The translations under genes and the position numbers were made by a program. DNA of 64,000 bases. It comes from Gorsachius magnificus. Taxonomy: Eukaryota; Chordata; Aves; Pelecaniformes; Ardeidae. The notes under the pieces were generated by a model. That model had not been told where the DNA came from and did not search any database. It worked only from the letters and a program-made list of their open reading frames with translations. Every line of letters begins with the position of its first letter. Position 1 is the stretch's first letter. The stretch is taken from positions 81,984,765 through 82,048,764 of the forward strand of contig CM067081.1 in assembly GCA_034008185.1 (NCBI GenBank). The letters run 5' to 3'. Shown in pieces: positions 51,541 through 64,000 of the stretch.

Positions 51541-54500
51541 CAAATATGTATCACCATCTAGCAATATACACCAAAGCAATTACACATTAAACACCGTTTC
51601 TTATGATGTACAAAGTATGTTTGAGTTCATCAAGGAAGATTTTTTCCAGAGTATTTTTTGTGCAGGTCATTAGGCAACCATAATAGATAAAGCTGTTACT
51701 TGCATTGAATGTATAGATGTGCAGTTCTTCACATTGAGGTATTATGCTCAATATCTTTATGATATTTATATATATGTGGGCCACATGTGCAAACTCCTTC
51801 GCTAGCCCAGTATTTGACTATTAGAATTTGTTCCTTCATTTTTTGCCTCTTCATCTCTTTTTGCTCTTCTAGTGCCTTACTCCTGATTAGCTAGATTTAG
51901 TAATCTCAAACTAAAGGTTTGCACAGTGACACAAGCCGAGCTGATGAGCTTAACTCAAGCAAAACGAAAGCAGCAAGAGTCACATAAACCTTATTTGCAA
52001 ACCTGAAAGTAAACATTTACATTTTTTAAAAAGTGTTGTCATTTGATAAAAGTGATCCAGAACAGAATCCACAACCAAACAATCTATACTAAGAAACTAT
52101 GCCTTTCCAACCCTGATAATGCAAAAGAAATTTTACAAGTACAGAAGTATGCACTTCAGTCCTCGTGAACATATCATGTACAAAATATTCTACAGTCAAA
52201 ATGGCACAGAGGGAAAAATATAGGTCTTTATGGTAGAGTTTGGGGGTACCAATCTCTGAGATGAGCATCTTCATTAACAAAAATATCACTGATACGTCTA
52301 CCATAAAAATTTTCAAACAGAGATATTTAATTTTGAAACAGGAATGGGAAGCAAAAAGGATACCCATTAGAAAATGCTGTGGTAACAGAATATTTAAACT
52401 GTTTAGGGCATATCCTGTTTCCCGCAGAGTACAAAAACCAAGGGGTGCCTGGGACTTTGAGGAATTACCACAAATTAAATAAATATTCCTAACTGAATTT
52501 TGCATGGACACATGAATTATTGCTCTTTTTCGGATAAAAATTACCAAGGGCAAATCTAACTCTGGAGGTAACGCCCCATCCTCTGCTTTTCTCTGAGTTA
52601 GCTCTGTAACTGCAAGCAGTGAGCTGCACCACTGCAATGCCCAGCTCAAACATTAGCCCTGCCCAACCAGTTGAATTGGGAGAGACAGGGCTTGCTAGCT
52701 CCGGTACAGCCCTGCATTAATGTTCTGCTCTGGGGACCCTCTTTGCATGGGGCCGTGCTGCTTTATATGAGCAGAGCAGCCAACTCAGCGCTGGCTTAGG
52801 AATGCAAACCACCTCATTTTTTTAATAGGAGATCAAGGGTTTAAAACCAAGGGAAAGAGGAAAGCACACAACAAGATTATGAGGGCAGTTTCTTCCAACT
52901 AGGTTTTTTATTCTGGCAGTCTGCAAGCTCCCAGTATGTCCCTGGCGCTCACTGGGTTGGCTCTGTCTGGCTAAAAACAGTGGGATGCAAGCTCTGCACC
53001 TTCCAACGCCATGACAGGTCACTGAGCAGCCATAAAGAAAGTGGAATCGCTCTATCCAGTTGCTGCGCACTAAAGAAGAAACTCCTCTTTTACACTCGAT
53101 GGGTTTGATAAAATCTCTGCTAGGTCACATTAACATAGGGTTTTACTATGCTAATGGCACACTTGACTAATTAAAATATTTTTGGAAAAACATGTGCTAA
53201 GGCCAGTGGAATCTCCTGATCTGCTAAAGAAGTGAGAGGCTCACAAAATGTTTCCTTGAAAAATTCTGGTTTATTTGGCAAATAAATATCGCTGTCTTCT
53301 ATGAGCCAAAACACAGTATTTGATAATTTAATCTATTAAAATGCTTTGCGTGACACATGGTAAATTAAAAGCCTCATCTTCCTTCTAAAGCACTGTACAA
53401 TTTTACGTACAGCCTGTAAATTACTGCAAAATCAAGCAGGCTTGGGAGAGGTCCAGAAAAGTCAAACTCCCTTGGAGAACGGGTGCTGGTGCAATTACAT
53501 CAGTCACATCTGCCTACAGCTATTCTCGTCCCTGCGGGGCAACCAAAGGAGGGAAAGGGCTGGACCGACACGGAGAATATTTTCTGTTTCTCTCTCCATA
53601 TGAGGAGGAACATTTCATCAGCCTACTTCAACATCAGCCTGACATAGCTCCTTGCAGAAGCTTAAGATGAGCAGAAGATCTTTAAGCACCAAGTCAGAGT
53701 GACTTGGTTTTTGAAGTTCACACCCTGCCTATGTGTTCAGACATACATACACAGCTTCTTCTCTATTATTTATCTTGTAGGACTGTAGGTCAGAATATGA
53801 CCTGCAAATGGCTCCTTCACCACCAAGAAGAAAAAAAAAAACAAACCAACACAAAAACAAACAGAAGAGTGCAAACAGAAATATCACTCTGGTGATCAGC
53901 CTGATAGGACACAAAACTGCTGACTGCCAGGGTGCTTTCATAACTGACTTTTACAAAACCCTAAACTAGACTAAAAGCTTTCTCTGGTTTCTTCTACCAA
54001 CCAGTCACTTCTTTTCCCTCACAAGTCTCCAGCTTCAGCTGCATTTTCTCTCCGGCCCTCCCACTAACATCTAACACCTTTCCTCCACTCAACCAAGCAG
54101 TTCACTTATCGGGTAAGTAACTAAAATACCAGAGCAGAAGACTCCACAAAGGACATGACTGATTAACTGCATCTTCTGCCTTTGAAGAATCTGTCCACTT
54201 TTCCCATATTTCTTGTCCACAGCCATAAGCACATTTTCAGTAAGATGCAGACTGCAGTTAAAATAATATTCTTTCAAGCATTTTTAATGGGTGGGATGTC
54301 CAGTGGCTTCAAGATAAACGTTAAGTGGTACATCCTGACTTAAGTAACACTACGCGCCTAAATTACTCTTAAGCACGTGTAGGCTATTCTTGTGTACCTG
54401 ACCTCTTTCTCCTGAGCCTCCAACACACAGTCTTTCAGATAGTCTTTTAGTGAAGTCTCGTTCCTCTGTCCTTTATATGATATAGAAAGCAGTTGACAAC

Positions 54501-57500
54501 TACCACAAGGAATCCTGAATGTAGATGCAACTCTACAGGCGATGATGGACCTCTGTTGATCTCTGCAGTTTTAAGCCTTAGTGAGTTACGTGGATCGTGC
54601 AAAGGGTGGGAAATAAGTACCCCCCCACATGGCAGTTTTAGATAACACAAATTTTAATACAAGATGGAGAAAGCAATTTTTATCTTACTGCATTATTGTT
54701 ATTGTTGATGACTTCAGTCTGTACTCATTTAGGTAAATGCCATTATCAGATTAGCTGTCTACTTTTCATTAGTATTTTGCTCAAACCCATTTGAAACCAC
54801 TAAGATCAAACCCAATTATGTCTACTTGTTTTTCTCCTACCCTAGCAACACTTAGCTACGTGCTTTTATTTAGATGGGACTCCACTGTAAAAGAATTCAG
54901 TACTTTTGCACACAAAAAATTATACTGCAAATAACATGGCAAATACAGCATTACAATGTCTTAATTCTGTTTGCTTAATTACTTCTTTAAGCTTCATGAA
55001 ATCCCAGATCATTGCCCCTTTATAAACCTTTCATTTGGTCATTTATTTCAACTCTCTCTAAAATTATTTTCAGATTCCTCAGGCATAAACTCTCACAACG
55101 TGACTGTTGGTACAGGTAATCCCCTTCTTCCTTACTTCCCTGGTGTTGCTGTTAGTGTGAGCCAAAACCAGTTCAGAAGTGAAAGTCAGTCACTCCAGTA
55201 CAGCTCTATACTCTATCGCATGAGATCAGTGTACAGAATACTGTTCCTGGACAGGATGTGAATTAAGGAGAAGGGGGAAATAAACTACGCTAAATGTCCA
55301 TTTCAGCATTCCATGCAGTCAAGGACAGCATGGCCAGTCCTTCATTAATGCCATCCTAGATTACCACCTGCAGATTAACGAAGAGTTAGGAAACAACTGG
55401 GTGGTATGAGTGCTATGGCCTGACTCTCTGCCACCCTATTTCCAGATGCTCCTCCATAGCCAGCGCAGCTCGTGACAGGCAGTGCACTAGTTTCCAGCTA
55501 GCATTACAAACTGCTCCAACCTGGGATGCTCTGGCATCTGCAAACCCAGCAGGCGTCACACAGCCGCTCCCAAGGGATTGCTAGTATCACAAAAGAAGAC
55601 AAATCTTTCAGATTAATGAAATGGCATCGAAGTACTAAATTTGAAGCAGCACAAGACCTGTTGCATGACATCGAAGCATTCAGAGGAAGATACCCGAATA
55701 TGGAGGCACTAAGTATGGGGCCGCAATAATTAATCTTCATTAAGAAAAACTGAATTCATTCAGGTGGTTATCTAGGGTGACATCCTGTTCCCCGTGATGT
55801 CATTGGCAAAATTATTAATATAATGTCTCCACTAGGAAGAGAGTAAGAACAGACCAGATGATCCTGTGTTACAGTTCGGAGCCTTGCACTGAAGTTGCCT
55901 TATTTCATGCTATATTGTACTTACGTGTATTAAATAACATTATGTACAGAAAAAGCTATTAGTTTTGTCAAAAAGATTACACTTTACAAAACAGTGGTTT
56001 AGGTGTCAAAGCTATTTAATAGCAATGAATACAGCCATGGCGTTGCCAAAGACAGACACTTCCTCGCTCCTAGCTAGCATCCCGTCTCATTCCCAAGGCT
56101 AGAAATCCACGTACTCAGGAAACAGTACAGCAAGACAACCCCTGTGGGACACTGGCAAGCTGGTATTCCCCACAGGGGATGCAGAATTCACACCCGCAGC
56201 AGAAATACTTCATCTAGCAAGACAGCATGAACCCGTGCCCAGGTAAAGATAGACTCTTCAGATTATTACAATGGTGATTTCCAGGTATCGTGGGCAGGGG
56301 GAAAAAAAGCCCTTCTAACTTTAGTCTAAGTATAAACAGGGAGCAGAAGAACGAGCATGCTTTCACAGCAGTATTAAAATTACTAAAATAAAGGGGAAAA
56401 TATTTCCTGTTCTTCCACAATCAACCTCTCCAAGTTTTCCAAATGCCTCAGGATACTGTTTCCTGTTTAGAATATTTAAAAAGCATTCTCTTAAAAAAAC
56501 TGATGTGTAACGGAGATGCATTTCATTCCTTTTCTGACATTAATAAACATGAATGATGTCCAAAGGTACTGCCTAGCAAAATATTCATCCCTAACATACC
56601 CACTGTACTGAACATTTTTATACATCAAGAAAACCAACCTCCAGAAGTTAGAAAGCTCCATTAAAATGCATCAAGATACATGTTCAGATTTTCTGAATTT
56701 CTTACTTCAGCAGATACCAATATTTTTGGAGGAACTTACCCAGAAGTGCCACAATTAGAGCCAAAAGGGGGCAAGTACTGTTTTGGAGGTGCCAAAATGG
56801 AGACAGAACACCTTAAAAAGCCTAGATGCAACTGTAAAACTCCAGTCGAAATTTTGTCATCTTTCATGTAAACAGATTTTTGTGTATTTTTGTTAGTAAA
56901 ATGAATTAAGCCATATTGCAATACTCTGAATTCTGCTGCAGGTTGAGAGTACATGCACAGCTGTCACAAGCACGACTGCATGCAGTAACGAGCTTGAACC
57001 GCAGTAATTAAACCATTTGAGACCACAGTAATGGGCTACACTACAAAAGCCAGAGGTTTCATCAGTCTCAACACAGGAGATCTGGGTTGGTTAAGAGGAG
57101 AATTCTTATCCCTTTTATCGGTCCATATACTGTTTATTTTGAGAGGTTGGTGCTATGTTTTTCTCAAGTGTTAAACCAGTTTCCTGCTTCAGCAGGAATA
57201 ACGTGAACATTGCAAGCTAATGGCAGCTGACCCAAAAACCATACACAATAGCTGCCCGAGAATTATTTTTAGTGGCAAAGCTGCCTTAAATAGACCCCGC
57301 TCCAGCTTCTGTGACCAAGACGAACATGCTCCCAGCAGTCCTCCATGTTCAGCCGCTCACGAAGCTGAACAAGGAACCACAGCCCGTGATACACCGAAGA
57401 ACGGCATGTCCTCATGTCCTCTCTGAGTTTTCCCGTGCCCCAAGTCATGGAAAAGGTGGGTTCCGTCCCAAGGACAACCTTTGCTCGATACTGCAGGTTG

Positions 57501-58353
57501 CAGTATCCATTCATACCATGAATGCCATCCATTCATGGTGGGCTCTTACTAAATGTAAAGATTTCCAATGAGATTTTGAATATGAAATAGGGTTCTTTCT
57601 CCTAAACCCAACAAGATTAATGTTAAGCATATGAAAAAATAAAGCCAAAACTGTATGCGAAATGCATTTAAAGAATTTGGCTTAAACAAATATAATCTAA
57701 TTTGAAGCTTTACATGTCCTGAAGTAGCACATAATGCCCCGGTGAAACAATAAGGATCCTGCTAGCACAGCACCAAAGTTAACCATTTCTGCGTCCAATA
57801 ATAAGTATTAATGTGACTGCAGCCAATGCTTTGAACAGCATCTATTTCTATTATGTTCGGCAAAAAAAAGTTGCAACATTTCAGAGAGAAGTAAATGATC
57901 TACTATTTGAAAGAGAGAATGCATGTGAAAGAGTACACACTGTTATTTCCAAGCATACAAAAATCGTATCAGCCTGAGCATTGTATACAAGGTTAAAAAT
58001 ATATTTGTGAATATTTTAGTCTACCTCCTGGATTTTGAGCTTTTAAGCTACATGTAGATTACATTATCTGACTTGAGCATACCATCAGAATCTCATAGTG
58101 AAGTAAAATAATTAATTCCAGGAACCAAAAACTGGGATTTGACTAGTAGTAAAGCCTTTAATTCCACACCAACCCCTATTCTTATTGTTTCAAGCAGTTT
58201 AAACCAGTATTTTCTGTAGAATGATATTACTTACAGAAATGGTCTTTCTGGTCTAAGGAAAACGAGGTCTGTTGTGCATGTGGAAAACAGCCATTCTGAC
58301 TGCCTACATACCAGGCCTGCTGGAAAACAATTCTAGAGTTTTTTCCTTCTTTT

Positions 58354-58377
58354 GGGGGGGGGGGGTGGGGGTGGGTG
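58354..58377 (+). repeat. G-run cluster with quadruplex potential
   Basis: A run of twelve G followed by shorter G-tracts (five and three) separated by single T. It could form a G-quadruplex on the plus strand, which is the non-template strand's complement for ARHGAP6. Confidence 0.85.
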
Positions 58378-58454
58378 TGATTTCGTTGATAGGAACAAAA
58401 TGCAAGACATCTCCAAATATTTACATTTGGAAGCAGAGTGAGAGCTCTCGGTTA

Positions 58455-58575
58455 CTCAGCTAAGACACAGAGGACTCAGGAGGAGGCCTGTATTACCTGG
58501 CTTAGAGCAAGAGCTTGAACCAGGCTTTACCCCATCGCAGGCAAATGCCCTAATCAGGATGCTACTGACTACTCT
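58455..58575. repeat. Ancient interspersed repeat, possibly tRNA-derived SINE (tentative)
   Basis: The plus strand shows gagcttgaaccaggcttta and gcaggcaaatgccctaatca, a pattern I associate with an old repeat of birds, crocodilians and turtles. On the minus strand GGTTCAAGCTC resembles a pol III B box and TGATTAGGGCATTTGCC lies upstream where a degenerate A box would be. The family was not identified. Confidence 0.4.
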
Positions 58576-61263
58576 AACATCTCCCCCCACCACTATACTG
58601 AACCTTGGCAGAGATTGCCAGCCCCCTCCAGAACGACCTGCAAACCCAGTATGTGCTGGCCTGGCCACCTCCAGCAGTGACTGCCCACTCGCTCCCAACT
58701 CTGACCATGGGCGCTCCCCTGTGCACATTGCTCTCTTCCACAACCTGGGTCGAAATAAAGGCCTTGTAGGAGCTGTTTTCTTATTTAAGGAAGTTTTCTT
58801 TGAGTCATGAGTTTGCATCAGCAGCCAGCCATGTTGCAGGTGTAGCGACACAGAGTACACGTGCCTCTAGGAGGCAGGGACGGGCAGATTTCCAACATGC
58901 AGAAAGCAACTGGCTTGTTTGGGGGGATTAGGAGATTTCACTTCATTTGCTACATAATCACTCTGCACTTCCATTTTGGTTTTATTGCTCTCACACTACA
59001 TTCATACATGTAAACACTGCCCTGTCCTACACACTGATGTCAGGCAGCCTGGGAGAAGTCTGTACCACTAAGTGAGCTGCAGTGCTCTGCCCATCTACTC
59101 CAGTTTATTGGGACTGTGCTTCTTGCTCTGGTTTTTTTTGGGTTTTGTTTTTTTTTTTTTTAAAGATTTGGAATATCAAATTCCACCCATGTCGGCAGCT
59201 GTTTCAACATCCCTGCTGCTCTCCTGAAGACCATGCAAAGACAATTCTCTATGGAAAAGTTCAGAAAATATAGAAAGTCTAATAATCAGGGAAAATACTG
59301 TGAGTACAAAGAGGTGGCTTTGCACTCACTAGCACTACCATTACTTTTCATCTCTGTATTACTTTTCCTCTGTTTGCTATGTATTGAAACACTGCGTGCT
59401 CTCTTCTTGCAATGCACAGCAAAGGACAATATTTCAGCTTACTGAGAAGCACTACCTCAGCATTTCTTATAAAAAAATACCCTGTTTGCACACATGAATC
59501 TGCTGATTTGCCATTAAGTTAAATACCAAACAAGAGTTTAAATATTTTTTAAGAAACCACCTCAGCTACACTGGAAGTATACAAACTGCTCTGAATGGAT
59601 ATATAGCTATAGGTCAGTGTGATGGATCGGTGTACATACCTGGGAAGACCACTAAAGAGCACCATGATGCTCATCGTTGTCTATTAACACATGGAGGCTT
59701 GTTTAACATGTGGCATTCCAAAGCAAGAAATGTAAAATGGATCCACACAAATAAAACCACTGTGCTGCAACATCAACTTTCAGGAGAAGGGTACATTTTG
59801 TAAACTGCCCCTCCAACCTGAGGCACCCCAAGTTCAAACTGTGTGCCTGCCAGGCAGCACTTCTTTCTTTGTTTTTAAGCAGCACATTTACTTTGGACAG
59901 GGAAAGGGAAAAATAGCCCAAAAAGTTCCCACTGTTATGAAAAACAGAAACAATTGCTAGAGTTACAAGCTCCTCACGGCCGGGCCAGAAGACGAACAGC
60001 TCTTGGTCTCTACTTCCTTCTGCGCAGCTAACCCGAATTTAAAAATGCAACAATAACAGAGTCATGGCCATAAAACCTGACACGTACAGAAACTGTTATT
60101 TGCCAAACTGATCCTATGCAGCTGCAGCTGTCATGCCATCAGCTTTCAAACTCCTTCACCCTCAGCATATTTTGCTCGCAACTGCCTGCGTTATAAGACC
60201 TTCACGCACAAAGCATACAGAAAAGGATAAACAGGTCACCACGGACTTCAAAGCAAGCCACCCAAATACAAATCAGCCTAATTATGCAGTTTGGTTTCAA
60301 AATGTTAATGCCACTTCTCATTCCATAGTTTCATTCCTCTTGGTCCAACTATGAAAACAGGCAAGGTCATGAAAATGAACAGTATTTGAGGGCACTCAGT
60401 TTGTTGATGGATCTCCAGAGCCTGGTAAGTGGTCAGTAATGCCAGCTTTTTACCCCACTGAATCAAAGTTTCTCTTTCTTCAAACTTAGCTAAAGCATGA
60501 AAAAATTAAGCCTCATGTCATCGTGAGCACCACATTCAGTACGTGTTCTCCATCATACTTATCTCTACCCCACTATGTACGAGATTGTTCTGTTTCCTTA
60601 CCAATTAACTAAGTTCTCTTGCATCTTCAGCGCCCTTTAACACTTGATCAAACTAGATTGGAATTAAGGACCTGGATCCAACTGCATCTTTTCATAAAAT
60701 AAGGTAAGAATAGCATCATTGACCTGAAGCTGCGTACCGAGCGTCTAAGAGTGAGCCCAGATGGAGCAGCTGTGACTCCCAGAACACTTTTTGCTGCCAG
60801 ATGTCATGAATCTTTGGGGGGGGGAAACTGATCTTGTCGTTTCTCTGCTTCGAGCCCAGCCCAGGGGAAAGAAAGCCCAGTCACACGGACAAGTTGTAAC
60901 CGGCTTCCCTGCTTCTTACTCCAGAGGAGATGTCCTGAGACAATGCAAGGAGTGGTGAGGAGGAGGAAGCAGGTCTCCCCTCAAAAATCCTTCTCCCCCG
61001 TGGGTGTGCAAGCTCAAAACCAGCTGTAACTGCCCAAACTCTCCCTACCAGGAGGAGCCGAAAGAGTGCTGGACGCAGCTGCCATGGCTCCTCTGAGCAC
61101 AGCGAGGAGCACTCGGCACCTTCTGCCTGACCTTCTCACGCAGTTAGTTTGGAGCTTTTAAAACACCTTTGAAAACTTTCTACTCAAGCAGGCAGGCCAG
61201 CTATATTTATAACACGGTTTTGACAACAGCAACACAGAGACAGAGCATTTTACACAGTTTGCT

Positions 61264-61277
61264 GGGGGGGGGGGGGG
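61264..61277 (+). repeat. Poly-G run (14)
   Basis: Fourteen consecutive G in intron 1; an ordinary homopolymer, and a place where sequencing errors are likely. Confidence 0.9.
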
Positions 61278-61654
61278 AATCCTTGATAAAGGCGCTGCTT
61301 CATAAATAATGCCTGTCATGTTCACAGTTCCCATACACAATGCTGTCATCTATAGTGCGTGGGCAGGGAGTGTAGGAAATTTGTGAAAAACAAACAGTGA
61401 ATCACCAATGATTTTGATGGCAGCTCTGCCCTTCGTGGCATTTCACCAAGTCATCATTCAGAGCGACAACTTTGTTTCTCGGCTGGCACGACTTAGCGCT
61501 TCATCAGATTGCTCACAGAACAGGAGACACCACAGTTCATGGCAACGGCAAGGCAGATTATGTAAATAATGTTTGGTTTGGGTTTTTTTTTCCCCTCCCC
61601 CTATATATCCACCCAGATGCACCATACACCTCTCAATTGAGGTGGACTGAACAG

Positions 61655-61770
61655 CCTCCCACCGGCCGGGGTACAAGAGCCTGCGCTCACGGCTCAGAAC
61701 CGCACGTGGCCCTTCCTGGGTCGCCATCGTGGCCACCCACGCCGGCCTGCTAGCCGCAAACGCAGACATC
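61655..61770. promoter_or_regulatory. Short CpG-rich cluster in intron 1 (tentative)
   Basis: About a dozen CpG within roughly 115 bases, unlike the flanking intron. It is too short for a standard CpG island. It could be a small regulatory element or the remains of a GC-rich insertion; no splice site or coding match was recognised beside it. Confidence 0.3.
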
Positions 61771-61955
61771 AGATGCTCCTGATTTCAGAGCCTTACCCAA
61801 AGCCCAGGGAAACCGAGGCACAGGCCTCAGCATTTTCAGTGCCTCTTTGATCAGACATCAAATCCTCAAATCGTGCAGCTCCTCACCTCCACCGAAGTTA
61901 GATTTCTCTCTCACCATCAAAATGCTGTAAAGCCAGAGATCAGTGCCCTGCCAGT

Positions 61956-62434
61956 CACAGAATCACAGAATGGCAGGGGTTGGAAGGGACCTCGGGAGAT
62001 CATCCAGTCCAACCCCCCTGCTAAAGCAGGTTCTCCTAGAGCAGGTTGCACAGGACATCATTCAGGCAGACTTTGAATATCTCCAAAGAAGGAGACTCCA
62101 CAACCCCCCTGGGCAGCCTGTTCCAGTGCTCTGTCACCCTCAAAGTAAGAAGTTTTTCCTCATATTCAGCTGAAACCTCTTATGTTTCAGTTTGTACCCA
62201 CTGCCCCTTGTCCTGTCACTGAGCACCACTGCAGAGTCTGGCTCCGTCCTTGTGACTTCCACCCTTAAGATATTTGTATGTGTTGATGAGCTCCCCTCTC
62301 AGTCTTCTCTTCTTCAGGCTGAACAAGCCCAACTCTCTCAGCCTTTCCTCGTAGGGGAGATGCTCCAGTCCCTTTATCATCCTAGTTGCTCTCTTCTGGA
62401 CTCTCTCTAGGAGTTCCTCATCTTTCTTGAACAT
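61956..62434 (-). mobile_element. CR1 LINE 3' end, different subgroup
   Basis: About 480 bases of a CR1 3' region on the minus strand. The last part of ORF2 is still open and reads [20 protein letters not shown] followed by [21 protein letters not shown], typical of the CR1 C-terminus. The 3' untranslated part (tggaagggacct, agagcaggttgcacagg) differs clearly from the two other copies, so this copy belongs to a separate CR1 subfamily and probably to a separate burst of insertion. Confidence 0.95.
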
Positions 62435-64000
62435 CGTCTCGTGATTATGCTGTACATTTGTAGTTCTTGCAATCTTTCTTCAAAAATAAGTTTCTTCAGC
62501 CTATATATCCCTTGTGCCATTATTCTTCCTCTAATGAGCAAAACTCTGCTACTTATGTAACTGGAAATGGGGACACGCTCCTTCATGAACCCACTCACCC
62601 GAACCATGCGATGAAGGAACTGCCATCCCCAGGCTCTGCACAGCAGCCACCCTGCAAGCAAAGAACCTAAAAATCACCAACCTTATTTGGGGGGCCTGCA
62701 GAAAGATAAAATAGAGCGGCTGTGAAGAATCCAACTAGCCTGTCCCCCTTGTATTTATGAGCTCCAGACAAGGTTATGTTTCTTTACCTTGGATAAAATA
62801 TGTGGAACTATATTGGAAATACTTACTGGAACTATAGGTTCCAATTCCTATTTATTGGAAATACAGGCTGACAGCAAGGGTTTCCCTCTCAGAAACGGAG
62901 AAGTCCAGCAATATTTGTTGAGTTCTGCTTTGAACCGGGGTTCTTCAGGTCATTCAGGAGCTAACAGAGTACTTTAAAAAAAAAAAAATGAGGGTCTTTC
63001 GGGCTACACTGTCTACACCTAGATGATCTTATTTTTCTATCATTTCTATTAGCTACCAGTACATCTGGGGAATTATTTTTCCTCATTTCAAACTACTTTT
63101 TTCAGTCCTGCACAGCTTTATATTTTAAAATATGCTATTCAGGATGGAATGCTACGATACAAAGTGTTCACAATTTATGGAGAGGTTATATAAATATACC
63201 CTATCAGCAACAAAGGAGAAGAAAATGAACTACTACTGTTGTCTGTGTTGGATTCATTTCTTCACAGAGCACTCAAAAATAATTCATCTTAAAACTTTAA
63301 ACTAAACTTGGCCTAAACTCTCATTGAGAAACTGGTTAAGTGATCCTGATACTGTAACTTTGTCATTCACAGAGAAGCAGTATGGGACTTTTAATTTGTT
63401 TCTTAATTATGCAAAATTCCAAGGACTTGACTCTCATTCCGGAGGGGCGCAGGATTAGGAGAACCAACTCAGCAAGCAGCTGAAAATTCCTCTGGCTGAT
63501 CTCTTCCTACACCAGTGACCAATGCTGGCCACAAAAGCCTCATGGGACTGTCAAAAATAGCTTCAGAAACAGAATTGACCTAAAATCTCATTTTTTCAGT
63601 GGAAAAAATCGGGGTTTTGTCTTAAAAACTACTCATGAAAGATATGTTTTCTATGGAAAAAAATGATGGCTTGGTCAAAAAGTTCAAAAAAGTTTGCAAA
63701 GAAAGATGTTTTCAGCCCAAAACACTCTGGGGTGCCTCATGGGAGCTAAGATTCAAGTGCCTTGCATGCTTGGCCACCTTTCCCCTCGTGGGGACCACAG
63801 GGGTTCCTGTGACAGACTCCTCCCTTCACCTCCAGGGATGCCACTGTGCCATGGAAGTCCCTTACAGCTCATTAAGAACAACCTGGGGTATATAAAAAAA
63901 AAAACCAAACCTGCAGAAGAGCTTCCAGGAGACATGGCAGAGCTATCTGGAATAAAAACACATTCCATTTTTGTATTTCCACAAAAAGTAATTGAAAAAC

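Larger units (their letters stand above)
50086..64000 (-). other. ARHGAP6: Part of ARHGAP6 intron 1
   Basis: At least 13.9 kb of the first intron, continuing past the window. It contains ATATAC-rich sequence (51385-51540), an old repeat tail (58455-58575), G-runs (58354-58377, 61264-61277), a small CpG cluster (61655-61770) and a CR1 3' end (61956-62434). In mammals the amelogenin gene lies inside this intron on the opposite strand. I looked on the plus strand for its signal peptide and conserved N-terminal exons and recognised none. Confidence 0.85.

Noticed and set aside
51269..51673. Open frame rich in Tyr, Ile and Thr
   Set aside because: It is the translation of an ATATAC-type simple repeat.
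52089..52649. A 186-codon minus-strand open frame
   Set aside because: It does not begin with ATG and a stop lies just upstream; the composition is that of AT-rich intron, and nothing resembles a known protein.
1..64000. tRNA, rRNA, CRISPR array, or bacterial operon structure
   Set aside because: None was recognised on reading both strands; the gene structure, introns and CR1 elements are vertebrate.

Overview
The window reads as AT-rich vertebrate DNA, almost certainly from a bird. Three CR1 LINE copies carry the usual avian 3' ends, two with readable CR1 protein, and there are simple repeats and faint older repeat tails. Coding sequence is confined to small exons with GT-AG borders separated by introns of 1 to over 20 kb. 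There is no bacterial-style gene organisation. The species cannot be fixed from the sequence alone.

One gene explains all the coding signal: ARHGAP6, a Rho GTPase-activating protein, on the minus strand. Eight consecutive exons were placed by hand, in transcript order at 50085-49926, 28235-28164, 18521-18265, 13368-13173, 10067-10012, 6328-6178, 5034-4886 and 188-9. Each has an AG acceptor, a GT donor and compatible phases. They sum to 1221 nt, exactly 407 codons without a stop. They cover the middle of the protein: a basic and serine-rich linker, then the whole RhoGAP core, including the arginine finger on a 56-nt exon. The first coding exon (beyond 64000) and the C-terminal exons (before 1) lie outside. 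By memory of the human protein these are exons 2 to 9.

Layout: 1-6.3 kb holds three exons and a 1.36 kb CR1 fragment; 6.3-18.5 kb holds three exons in plain introns; 18.5-50 kb holds one 72-nt exon between 9.6 and 21.7 kb introns, with microsatellites, old repeat tails and a second short CR1. Within the 21.7 kb intron sits a CpG-island-like stretch (about 33.86-34.32 kb) with a strong minus-strand splice donor just downstream at 33254. This is the best candidate for an undescribed element here: an internal promoter and noncoding first exon of a short ARHGAP6 transcript. From 50.1 to 64 kb is part of the large first intron, which in mammals hosts the oppositely oriented amelogenin gene; no amelogenin remnant was recognised here.

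No tRNA, rRNA, CRISPR array, intact mobile element or second protein gene could be supported. Most other open frames are short chance frames in intronic DNA. All calls rest on reading by eye and on remembered family sequences.
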